Assembly: GCA_021731025.1 (NCBI GenBank)
Contig: JAKFYD010000049.1
Coordinates: forward strand, 1 to 33,080
Source: Pseudobdellovibrionaceae bacterium
GTDB taxonomy: Bacteria; Bdellovibrionota; Bdellovibrionia; Bdellovibrionales; Bdellovibrionaceae
Length of the DNA stretch: 33,080 bases
Direction: 5' to 3'
Part shown: positions 24,251 to 31,809 of the stretch, in pieces
How positions within the stretch are numbered: the stretch's first letter is position 1
How the letters are laid out: every line of letters starts with the position of its first letter
Made by a program: the position numbers and the translations under genes
The notes under the pieces: model-generated
Told to the model about the DNA's origin: nothing
The model's database searches: none
Seen by the model: only the letters and a program-made list of their open reading frames with translations

Positions 24251-25384
24251 ATGTTGCGAGCCCAAGTGAACCATTCTGGATTTACATTGCTTGAAACCAT
24301 GGTGGGCGTTGCCATAATGACCGTGGTTGTCTTAGGTGTGCTGCAGATTCTTGGCATGCAGCTAAAAGTTTCAAATACGGCTCGAATAGATGCTGACGTT
24401 TCAAATACTGTTTTCTTAGTCAATGCGGTTTTGAAAAACAGCAACGCTTGTAAAGAAAATATCATTAATTTTGGAAGTAAAAAGATCTCCGTTCCTATCG
24501 TGACGGCAGAAAAGCTCAGTGTTCCTTCGTTAAATTATCCATTAAATGGAGGAAAATTAATTTCTGTTGGTGGTGGTTCAAGTAGTAATGCAGCTCTTTT
24601 AAAAGATATGCATTTGACTAACTTTAAATTACTTTCAAACACGGGTGGCTATAACATTGTTTCGTCGGAACTTAAACTTCAATTTCAAAAACCCAACGCC
24701 GTTGGGGCGCAGGTGACTGAACGCAAAGTGGCCGTGCAACTGCGCGCCGATGCCTCGGGAAATATTTTGGACTGCAGTGGTGAGGGAACTGAGCTTACAG
24801 AATTTCAATTGCAATCCATATGCAAATCCGTAAATGGAACTTTTGATTTTTCAACAAAAGCGTGTAAGCTACCACAGCCTGTTATCCCTCCACCACAGAC
24901 AATTGTGATGCAAATGCCAGTACCGGTCCCTATTGCCGCATCGGGAGCACAACCGGCCTCGGTGAATGGTTCGAACGGCAATGGTGGAATTGGCATTGGT
25001 GGCGGAGGTTCAAATACAGCATCAAATAATGGAACCTCGAACAACAGTGGTGGCGGCGGAAGTTCTTCGCAAACCATTGCAAGTGGAGGAGTTTCTGGGG
25101 GTGGAGGCGGAGTTGGCGCACCGACTGGAACAATATTGTATTTTGAAAATAGAGCTCCCGATGGAGCAGCTTGTATGCGTGCGGGTTCGAACACTTGCCA
25201 AGGCAAGTTAACAACGGCATCAACCTGTGGATTCGATTATGGCTGCTCGAACAACCCCAACGAATCTAACAATGGACATAGCCTTTGCGCAAGCCTGGGA
25301 GGGAGCTCCAGAGAGACAGGCTATTGGACCTGGGAATGTCGGGGTATTCCAAATAAAGACTCAGGCATTCGTGGAACCCCATAG
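24251..25384 (+). CDS. Prepilin with Gly-rich linker and Cys-rich tip
   Basis: This 377-residue protein has a canonical type IV prepilin start: leader to G10, then FTLLE with Glu at +5, and a long hydrophobic helix. A pseudopilin domain (about 45-205) is followed by a Pro-rich then Gly/Ser/Asn-rich linker (about 210-295) and an 80-residue C-terminal domain with six Cys, likely disulfide-bonded (ACMRAGSNTCQGK, TCGFDYGC, WTWECRG). AAGGGGA lies 7 nt before ATG 24251. The architecture is a pilin subunit that holds a small binding domain on a flexible arm. It follows the RCC1 pilin by 96 nt and is likely co-functional. No family name can be given to the tip domain. Confidence 0.85.
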   Translation: MLRAQVNHSGFTLLETMVGVAIMTVVVLGVLQILGMQLKVSNTARIDADVSNTVFLVNAVLKNSNACKENIINFGSKKISVPIVTAEKLSVPSLNYPLNGGKLISVGGGSSSNAALLKDMHLTNFKLLSNTGGYNIVSSELKLQFQKPNAVGAQVTERKVAVQLRADASGNILDCSGEGTELTEFQLQSICKSVNGTFDFSTKACKLPQPVIPPPQTIVMQMPVPVPIAASGAQPASVNGSNGNGGIGIGGGGSNTASNNGTSNNSGGGGSSSQTIASGGVSGGGGGVGAPTGTILYFENRAPDGAACMRAGSNTCQGKLTTASTCGFDYGCSNNPNESNNGHSLCASLGGSSRETGYWTWECRGIPNKDSGIRGTP

Positions 25385-25448
25385 TGTTTCAATGGATTGA
25401 TTATGGCGCAGCTTTCTGCTCGCTAAATAACAAATTTCAATGTGGTTT

Positions 25449-26918
25449 TTATTTTTTTTTCATAATCGAATAACGATTTTGATTAAAGGCAATTTTTCCG
25501 TCTTCAATAAGAGTTTTTAATTTGCGAACAACGGTTCTTAAAGGGATATTAAGATCTTCAGATATTTCTTTAGAAGATAAGTTTTTTCCAACAAGAATTT
25601 TTTCAATTTCGCTTTGAGTGTCATATGAAAAAGTGTCGTCGGTTTGAATTCTCACCTCTAAAATATAAGGATCAATAAAATAAATGCGGTGGCCGTCGTG
25701 TTTAAACCTTATTTTTATCGGAATTGAATTTTCTTTGAGCCAATTCTGCAATCGTTGGATGGCGTTGGCTGTCTTTTTATAAGATGAAACTGGACTGTAA
25801 TGTTCATCCGGAGAAACATAAGTGAATAAGGTTTCGGTTCTAAAAGGAACATAAAAATCAGAGGTCAAAGCTTGCAGTAAGCGGTGAGAAAGTTGTCCCC
25901 TCTTCAGTGAGGCTTCTGAGCGCAAGTCGATTCCCTCGTAAACCTTAAATATTTTTTCCCGCGATGCTTTTTTGAGTGTCGGGTTCCAATGATAAAAGGG
26001 TGGTAATTCGACTGAGATAGGAAATTTTTTTCTTAATTTTTCGCGGTACTTGGAGAAGGGTGTGCCAAAGTAAACTTTGAGAAAAAGATCTTTATCTCCA
26101 TCGATGATCGAGCGGTGAAAGTCGCATTCCCTGACGACGGACCAAAAGCCTTTTTCGACGGAATTTGTTCGAAGTGTTTGTAAATTTGCGATGGCTTTGG
26201 TTTTCGTAGGATCAAATGCATATTGGCAAATGACTTTCCAATACTCCACCATCAATTGGTAATGAGTGGGAAAGGTAGAAAGCATTTTTTCTGCAGAATT
26301 CAAAAGGTTTAAGGCTTGAGAAAATTTATTTTCAGCAAAGAGCAGTTGGGCTCTGAGTTCTAATCCATTCGCCATCAATAAATTATAATCTTGTTTCTTT
26401 GTTTCATTTTCAATTTCATCAAGCAGCGCTTCAGCTTCCCTGTAAAAGACGGAAGAAATATAAGCTTGTGCTAAGTTTGTTTTCGCAACAATTTTTTGGT
26501 AAGGACTTATCTGTTTAAATTCTAAATATCTTTCAAGATAAGGAATTGCATCTTCGTAATCCCATTTGGAAAACAGTGTAAATGCGTAGTAAAGATTTGC
26601 CTCCGGAATAGTTTTAAAATCCAAGCCGCGAAGTATTTTACTAGCTTCAGTATAAGCTCCCAACTGTTGGAGCGTCAGTGCGTATTGGGCAGCAATAGTT
26701 GGTTGGACTGGCTCATTGGTATTAAACATTATGGGGCGTATTAGCTTCGCACTATTTTTAGCCATTCCCGCTCGTACGAGCAGCTGGGAGGCTCGCAAGA
26801 TCAAGCGGTAAGGAACTGCGCTTGGGGTAAATAAACTCAATTGTTTTTTTGCCTGTTGATGATCACCTTTTCGAATGAGTTGTTCGATGGTGTCTATGAG
26901 TTCTTCCGTAATGTTCAT
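25449..26918 (-). CDS. TPR protein with C-terminal winged-helix domain
   Basis: This 489-residue protein consists of helical TPR-like repeats (about 1-310), a middle domain (about 335-430) that resembles the winged helix of OmpR/BTAD-type regulators (ANAIQRLQNWLKEN, then KIRFKHDGHRIYFID), and a C-terminal helix-turn-helix with wing (about 447-489, LSSKEISEDLNIPLRTVVRKL). There is no signal peptide. It is best read as a cytoplasmic transcription regulator with a protein-binding TPR sensor part. It is divergent from the first lipoprotein gene, and the gap of 115 nt contains a copy of the shared 16-nt motif. Regulation of the lipoprotein cluster is inferred. Confidence 0.8.
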   Translation of the reverse strand: MNITEELIDTIEQLIRKGDHQQAKKQLSLFTPSAVPYRLILRASQLLVRAGMAKNSAKLIRPIMFNTNEPVQPTIAAQYALTLQQLGAYTEASKILRGLDFKTIPEANLYYAFTLFSKWDYEDAIPYLERYLEFKQISPYQKIVAKTNLAQAYISSVFYREAEALLDEIENETKKQDYNLLMANGLELRAQLLFAENKFSQALNLLNSAEKMLSTFPTHYQLMVEYWKVICQYAFDPTKTKAIANLQTLRTNSVEKGFWSVVRECDFHRSIIDGDKDLFLKVYFGTPFSKYREKLRKKFPISVELPPFYHWNPTLKKASREKIFKVYEGIDLRSEASLKRGQLSHRLLQALTSDFYVPFRTETLFTYVSPDEHYSPVSSYKKTANAIQRLQNWLKENSIPIKIRFKHDGHRIYFIDPYILEVRIQTDDTFSYDTQSEIEKILVGKNLSSKEISEDLNIPLRTVVRKLKTLIEDGKIAFNQNRYSIMKKK

Positions 26919-26965
26919 AGGGGAATATTAAAGGTAAGTCTCATTTTAGTACAGAATCGCGTATA

Positions 26966-26981
26966 GGCTGCGCCAAAATGT
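26966..26981 (+). promoter_or_regulatory. Shared upstream motif, copy A
   Basis: GGCTGCGCCAAAATGT lies 68 nt before the ATG of the 27034 lipoprotein gene. Copies B and C before the next two paralogues differ only at one position. The distance to the start codon is conserved. Confidence 0.75.
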
Positions 26982-27033
26982 GTATTAAAGTCCTCTAGAT
27001 GCGACTTAAGATTTTGTGTTAGACTAAAGTCTG

Positions 27034-28521
27034 ATGAGTAACTCCTTTAAGAAGTCATTTTGGCTTTTCGCCTTCCTTTTTTTCATTGCATTGCCATTTC
27101 ACAATTGCACTGTTGATAAAAATATTCGCTTTACTGATGCTTCGTTAAGCAAAATCAGCGACTCCCTTCGGTCAGAGTCCAATGGAAGTGGTGGAGCTTA
27201 CCTTGGAAAGCCCATAGAGGGCGAATACATTCGAAAATTTCCGAGTTATTTATGTCAAACATCTCCCGTCGGAGAACAAGGTCAACTTTTAGTTAAGAAT
27301 GATATCAAAATCATCAGCGATAATTGCAACATGAAAGATATCCAATTTAATTTCACTGACGCTGTGGTTAACTTTTCTGATTACAATCAAGATTACCTAG
27401 CAGTGGGTTCGTCCATTTATGAGCTTAAAAAAACCTCATTGAAAGATTTTCCTGTCACTGAAGTTTGGTGTAGCACCAAACAAAAGGATTTCAATTTAGA
27501 TGTCGTAACGAAAGTTGATAATTTGGTCAAATCTGCAAAAGCAAAAATTTATTTATCAATCAATAAGAAAGCAAGACAGACCGAGCTCTTTGAGGTTGAT
27601 CGCTCAGTTGAAGACAAAACTTTGACCTATTTCTCGAAGAGTTTAACCCTTAAGGTAGATAAACCATTGTCTTCGAACCAATTGTCTTCAGGCCACTTCG
27701 AAACGATGGTGGATGACACTTTTTTCAGTGGTGATCTCAACTGCCGTGTTACAAGCTCTGCACCTATCGAAGACATGGGCACGGCTCTGACAACTTTATC
27801 TCCCCTCAATTCATTCATTACTGACCAACAAGAATCACTATGTGGCCATGCCGGTATTATAGCCTGTGACAATCTCGAGGATCGAACCAGTGCTGCAGAT
27901 TTAGGTCGGGCTAAATCTTTCAATTTAGGCTGGCAATGGGAGCCAGGAGGATACAATATTTCTAATGTTAGTTTTGATGGCAGCAAGAGTTTTGAAGCTA
28001 TAAATGCCGTTAATGGCAGTGGCACCGGATCTATTGGTTTTCCTTTTCCTGCGACGTCCGAGATTTATGTTAGATATTATGCTAAATGGTCGGCGAATTT
28101 TGTTTTTTCTCCGCAGTCCACAGGTTTATTTTCAATTAATGGTTCGAATGGCAGTTTAACCATGACATCGGTATTTGATAGAAATCACAAATTGAATTTT
28201 AATATGGGCAGTGGAAGCTACACTTCAAATTTTCAGCCTAACACCAATGAATGGTATTGCCTGGAAGTGCATTTAAAGTCTGCGTCGTCTCAGACAATTC
28301 CAGATGGTGTAGCCGAGATGTGGGTTAATGGAAACAAGATCATTGAATCGCCACCGCTGGCTCTTGTTGACACTATGTATGTTTGGGCCTTCTATGGGAA
28401 TTGGTACTGTGCGGACGCAGACAATAATTCCATTTGTGATAATCCAGCGGACACCCATCCAAAACAATCTATCTTTTACGATAATATCGTCATTGCCAAA
28501 CAGCGAGTGGGCTGTTTTTAA
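27034..28521 (+). CDS. Lipoprotein 1, two-domain, ConA-like C-terminus
   Basis: This 495-residue protein has a lipoprotein signal with an atypical lipobox ending FHNC (C25). Residues about 60-260 form a beta-rich domain with four Cys (YLC, DNC, VWC, LNC) not found in its four neighbours. Residues about 285-495 match the concanavalin-like domain of the cluster, with YVRYYAKWS, EWYCLEVHLK--S, DG-AEMWVNG and a closing SIFYDNIVIAK. The pattern resembles polysaccharide-lyase-like jelly rolls, which bind or cleave glycans; no catalytic residues can be assigned. It is the first gene of the cluster, next to the divergent regulator. Likely located on the cell surface or in the periplasm. Confidence 0.82.
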   Translation: MSNSFKKSFWLFAFLFFIALPFHNCTVDKNIRFTDASLSKISDSLRSESNGSGGAYLGKPIEGEYIRKFPSYLCQTSPVGEQGQLLVKNDIKIISDNCNMKDIQFNFTDAVVNFSDYNQDYLAVGSSIYELKKTSLKDFPVTEVWCSTKQKDFNLDVVTKVDNLVKSAKAKIYLSINKKARQTELFEVDRSVEDKTLTYFSKSLTLKVDKPLSSNQLSSGHFETMVDDTFFSGDLNCRVTSSAPIEDMGTALTTLSPLNSFITDQQESLCGHAGIIACDNLEDRTSAADLGRAKSFNLGWQWEPGGYNISNVSFDGSKSFEAINAVNGSGTGSIGFPFPATSEIYVRYYAKWSANFVFSPQSTGLFSINGSNGSLTMTSVFDRNHKLNFNMGSGSYTSNFQPNTNEWYCLEVHLKSASSQTIPDGVAEMWVNGNKIIESPPLALVDTMYVWAFYGNWYCADADNNSICDNPADTHPKQSIFYDNIVIAKQRVGCF

Positions 28522-28560
28522 AAATACTTTCTAAGTATCAAATTGAAACATCAGAATGAA

Positions 28561-28576
28561 GGCTGCGCCAAATTGT
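28561..28576 (+). promoter_or_regulatory. Shared upstream motif, copy B
   Basis: GGCTGCGCCAAATTGT lies 68 nt before ATG 28629. A second conserved block, GTTA-CATA--TTATGGGG, is shared with copy C further downstream, just before the start codon. Confidence 0.75.
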
Positions 28577-28628
28577 AGGCCTAACCTCATAAGGGTTCTT
28601 GTTAACATACTTTATGGGGGAATCACTT

Positions 28629-29552
28629 ATGAAGTTACGTAATGCTTTATACATTTTTTGCTCGATAATTTTGATTTTCATGTTTAACAACTGCAGCCAA
28701 TTCAAAACGATGACGGATATCAATCCTTCTGAGAATCAGGGCATACAAAACTCTAATAGTGTAAATCAACCTATTCCTGTACCTGCGCCACAAAGTTCGC
28801 CAGTTCCAGCGCCTTCTTCAGGAAGTGTTAACAACACAAAAGCATGGCCCAATGAACCAACGAACTTTAAAGTAATTAATGACTGGGGTTTTGACACACT
28901 CAATGGTGGGGGGTGGACAAGTGAGCCAGGTGATGCACGTATAGTCTTTGACTCTACGGCACCTATGTCAAAAGGCAATGTGTATGAACAGCGATACGCG
29001 ACAGGATTTGTTGGAGGAATTTCTCCTAGCAATTTATGGACAGTATTTTCTCCAAGAAGTGAGCTGTACTTAGGGTTTTGGTGGAAAATGAATAAGGATT
29101 GGCAACAAAGTCCGGCTAATTTAAGCAAGATTATCTTTGTAAGTACAAATGTGAGTAATTCGGTTTTCTTCTATGTGAGAGGGTTACAAGGTGGTCCTTA
29201 CTCAATCGGAATGCAATATCAAAATTCATATATTGATAACGGTGAACTGGCCGGTTTCCCAGGGATTGTAGGTACGATAGATTTAGGTGGAAATCATTCA
29301 ACCCAAGTAACCGCTGGAGAGTGGTATCGTCTTGAAGTTCATATAAAAAAAAGCACGAATCCAAAATCTAAGGATGGTTTCATTCGATTTTGGGTCAATG
29401 GCCAACTCAATGGTGATTATCAAGGAATGAATTTCGAGACCTACGATTTTACCTCGGTTCCGATAGTACCCATTTTTGGAGGTACAGGCGGGGTCAAAGC
29501 TCATACCGATTATTTTTGGTATGATCACATTCACATCAGTTCACCAAATTAA
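28629..29552 (+). CDS. Lipoprotein 2, ConA-like domain
   Basis: This 307-residue protein has a signal ending FNNC (C22), a Pro/Gln/Ser-rich spacer (about 35-75) and a concanavalin-like domain (about 75-307). Shared landmarks are WPNEPTNFK, YLGFWWK, EWYRLEVHIK--S, DGFIRFWVNG and the closing YFWYDHIHIS. ATG 28629 is preferred to earlier in-frame codons because GGGGGA lies 7 nt upstream and the signal begins MKLR. The N-terminal 35 residues are nearly the same as in lipoprotein 3, pointing to a recent tandem duplication that included the promoter region. The extra in-frame leader seen upstream is not protein-like. Function: glycan binding or lysis, inferred. Confidence 0.82.
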   Translation: MKLRNALYIFCSIILIFMFNNCSQFKTMTDINPSENQGIQNSNSVNQPIPVPAPQSSPVPAPSSGSVNNTKAWPNEPTNFKVINDWGFDTLNGGGWTSEPGDARIVFDSTAPMSKGNVYEQRYATGFVGGISPSNLWTVFSPRSELYLGFWWKMNKDWQQSPANLSKIIFVSTNVSNSVFFYVRGLQGGPYSIGMQYQNSYIDNGELAGFPGIVGTIDLGGNHSTQVTAGEWYRLEVHIKKSTNPKSKDGFIRFWVNGQLNGDYQGMNFETYDFTSVPIVPIFGGTGGVKAHTDYFWYDHIHISSPN

Positions 29553-29596
29553 ATTCTGTCTAAACTTGAGACGATCAAACGACAAATTCCCCTCAG

Positions 29597-29612
29597 GGCT
29601 GCGCCAAATTGT
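29597..29612 (+). promoter_or_regulatory. Shared upstream motif, copy C
   Basis: GGCTGCGCCAAATTGT, identical to copy B, lies 67 nt before ATG 29664. Confidence 0.75.
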
Positions 29613-29663
29613 GGGGCAGCTACATGGGGTTTATTGTTAGCATATGTTATGGGGAAATCATTT

Positions 29664-30674
29664 ATGAAACTACGAAGTGTTATATTCATTGTTTGTTCTT
29701 TAGTTCTAGTTTTCATGTTCAATAATTGTGGCCAGTTTAAAACGATGACAGACATCAATCCTTCGGGAAATCAGGCGCTACAAAGTTCAAGTGGTGGAGA
29801 TCAGCCAGGCCCAATGCCGATGCCTCAACTCACTCCTCAGCCGAATCCATCAAATCCTAACCCAGCACCATTGCCGTCTCCTGTTTTACAATCAGGTATT
29901 TCTCCGAATATGCCAAATACTCTTCATGAAATTCTTCATCATGATTTTTCAACAAAAGACGGAAAGGGCAATGGATGTACGGCCTATTACCCTACAGGCA
30001 GTCAAATTCTCAGCGATCCCAATGAGCCTAGCTCGGCTCCCTACTTTATGAGAAATTTAAAGCCCGCTGGAGCCTCTCAAGGTGGAACTATGGTGGATTG
30101 TGTTCATCCTCAAAAAGGAGAAGTCTATTACGCGTTCACTTGGCGCCCGAGCAACCCATTCGGTGGTTATGATAATGGCGCGAACAAAATGGTTTTTTAT
30201 ATCTCGAATATACCGAATTCTTCAGGAGGAGCTTGGGGATCACATTATTTTGGAGCAGAACCAGGTAAAAGAGTCGTTAATTTTTTTCTTCAAGGAGGAG
30301 AAGTGGGCAATTGCCATGTCGATCATATTTACGGCGATTGCGCAGCTTCAACGTCCATGGTTTTCCTCCCCAATGTTGACACCTCACCTGTGCTCGAAGG
30401 TCAATGGCACCGAGTAGAAGTTTATTTTAAAAGAAGCTCAAACGGCTCTTCTAAAGATGGCATCTTAAAAATGTGGGTCGATGGATCACTGCGTATCAGT
30501 CATAATGATGTCAATACTCCTCAGTACGATTGGATGTCCATTCAAACCAATCACACTTGGGACGGTCAGTGTGCGATGAGAAATTCTAACTTGCCGTCAA
30601 CAACCTTTCCTAATGATTGCCGCCCTTATGATGACTACCATGATTTTGGAGATTTCTTTGTTGGAGCAAAATAA
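29664..30674 (+). CDS. Lipoprotein 3, ConA-like domain
   Basis: This 336-residue protein has a signal ending FNNC (C22), the GQFKTMTDINPS stretch also present in lipoprotein 2, a Pro-rich spacer (about 45-75) and a concanavalin-like domain (about 80-336). Landmarks are YYAFTWRPS, QWHRVEVYFKRSS, DGILKMWVDG and a closing YHDFGDFFVG. Cys residues in the domain (for example GNCHVDHIYGDC) may form disulfides. A GGGGA before ATG 29664 fixes the start. The signal and spacer match lipoprotein 2 better than the folded domain does, so the two copies share a display module but may recognise different ligands. Confidence 0.82.
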   Translation: MKLRSVIFIVCSLVLVFMFNNCGQFKTMTDINPSGNQALQSSSGGDQPGPMPMPQLTPQPNPSNPNPAPLPSPVLQSGISPNMPNTLHEILHHDFSTKDGKGNGCTAYYPTGSQILSDPNEPSSAPYFMRNLKPAGASQGGTMVDCVHPQKGEVYYAFTWRPSNPFGGYDNGANKMVFYISNIPNSSGGAWGSHYFGAEPGKRVVNFFLQGGEVGNCHVDHIYGDCAASTSMVFLPNVDTSPVLEGQWHRVEVYFKRSSNGSSKDGILKMWVDGSLRISHNDVNTPQYDWMSIQTNHTWDGQCAMRNSNLPSTTFPNDCRPYDDYHDFGDFFVGAK

Positions 30675-30760
30675 ATTGATTGCGGCTAAGTAATTGATGT
30701 TTTTGAATCTCAGTCTGAGACGGTTTGAATATTTGGATATTCCTATTGCAAGCTTATCTT

Positions 30761-30766
30761 TATAAT
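30761..30766 (+). promoter_or_regulatory. Candidate -10 element (TATAAT)
   Basis: A perfect TATAAT lies 18 nt before the likely GTG start of lipoprotein 4. No convincing -35 is seen at 16-18 nt upstream. The 16-nt motif of copies A-C is absent here. Confidence 0.35.
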
Positions 30767-30783
30767 AAAATATAGGGGTGGCA

Positions 30784-31791
30784 GTGAAGAATCCTTCTTC
30801 AATTTTTATAAAAAATTATTTTATTGTTATCACGCTCGGCATTCTTCTTTTATCTTACAACAATTGCAGCCGCTTTAACACGATGGAAGATCCAAGTTTC
30901 ACTTCTCTTGGTCAATCTGCGCAAAACAGTACGAATAATAATGATCCCTCACAAATGACACCTTCGCCTCAACCGATTCCTCAGCAGCCTCAACCTTCCC
31001 CGCAGCCGTCGCAAACAATAACTAATGTAAACAACATTTCGTTTCGTCCTAACGAACCCGCAGGCCTAACGAAAATCATCGATTGTCCTTTCACTGATTC
31101 TATCTGCGAATTGTGGGATACTTATAAGAGCGCGAAGTTCGCTCCGGTGTCTGTTCCCGGTTCGTCTGGACCACCGGCTATGGCTCTTGATAATTCATTG
31201 GAAGTGGGCGCATCGACGGGTGGTGGGCAAATGGGATATAATTATTCAGCTGGAGTCAAAGAAGTCTATACAGCTTTTTGGTGGAGCACTAACGCTGATT
31301 TCATGGGGATGTGTAATAACGGTAACAAAATGCTTTTTATTAGAAATGCGACGGATAATAATTTTCTTCTTTGGTCAGGTGCTCCTGGAGAAAAGAAAAA
31401 ATACTTCAAGTGGGCCATGCAAGCGTCCTACGATAACTGTGGGCATCCCGGCGAATACGGAATGTGTTTCACGAAAGGTGACGGTACCGGCTGGTTCGAA
31501 CCCAATGGCGAGCACGATGGCGGCGTCGAAGTTAATTCGGGCTGGCATCTTATTGAAATCTATTTAAAATCAAGCACCTCGAAAACCTCTCGGGATGGTG
31601 TCATTCGTTGGGCTGTCGATGGAAAGATTGTTGGTAATTATCCAACGGTGAATGTATCACCTGGCGGCTTTGAAGACTTCAATATCACTCACACCTGGGA
31701 TGGCAGCAGTTGTTTAGTGCCACCTTATCGGGACATGAGCAAAGCTTGGCATCATTACTTTGATCACCTGTACATGTCCGTTCGTAAATAA
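30784..31791 (+). CDS. Lipoprotein 4, ConA-like domain
   Basis: This 335-residue protein has a signal ending YNNC (C28) followed by SRFNTM, a Gln/Pro repeat spacer (about 55-85, PQP/SPQ units) and a concanavalin-like domain (about 90-335). Landmarks are FRPNEPAGLTK, YTAFWWSTN, GWHLIEIYLKSST, DGVIRWAVDG and HHYFDHLYMS. GTG 30784 is preferred over GTG 30778 because AGGGG lies about 5 nt upstream. Lipoprotein 5 follows after 18 nt, so they form an operon. The domain holds a Cys pair (IDCPFTDSIC) in the same place as in lipoprotein 5. Confidence 0.82.
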   Translation: MKNPSSIFIKNYFIVITLGILLLSYNNCSRFNTMEDPSFTSLGQSAQNSTNNNDPSQMTPSPQPIPQQPQPSPQPSQTITNVNNISFRPNEPAGLTKIIDCPFTDSICELWDTYKSAKFAPVSVPGSSGPPAMALDNSLEVGASTGGGQMGYNYSAGVKEVYTAFWWSTNADFMGMCNNGNKMLFIRNATDNNFLLWSGAPGEKKKYFKWAMQASYDNCGHPGEYGMCFTKGDGTGWFEPNGEHDGGVEVNSGWHLIEIYLKSSTSKTSRDGVIRWAVDGKIVGNYPTVNVSPGGFEDFNITHTWDGSSCLVPPYRDMSKAWHHYFDHLYMSVRK

Positions 31792-31809
31792 AGATCTAGG
31801 GTTGGTAAA

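Noticed and set aside
25138-25200. GGTTCGAAC words like a tRNA T-arm
   Set aside because: They are in coding sequence of the third pilin gene and no acceptor or anticodon arms surround them.
24805-25206. Pro-rich minus-strand ORF inside the third pilin gene
   Set aside because: It is the mirror of the Gly-rich linker on the other strand; Gly codons read as Pro in reverse.
25401-25418. Minus-strand AGCTGCGCCATAAT near the 16-nt lipoprotein motif
   Set aside because: It matches only partly (about 11 of 14), lies downstream of the regulator stop and not before any gene start, so it is probably chance.
28526-28540. ATACTT-TCT-AAGTAT hairpin after lipoprotein 1
   Set aside because: Short AT-rich stem without a T run; not distinguishable from chance.
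28538-28723. Minus-strand ORFs opposite lipoproteins 2 and 3 with similar sequence to each other
   Set aside because: Their similarity is explained by the duplicated lipoprotein signal and promoter region on the plus strand; the frames are shadows.
30708-30720. TCTCA-GTC-TGAGA hairpin before lipoprotein 4
   Set aside because: The stem is only 5 bp with a 3-nt loop and no T run; too weak to call a terminator.
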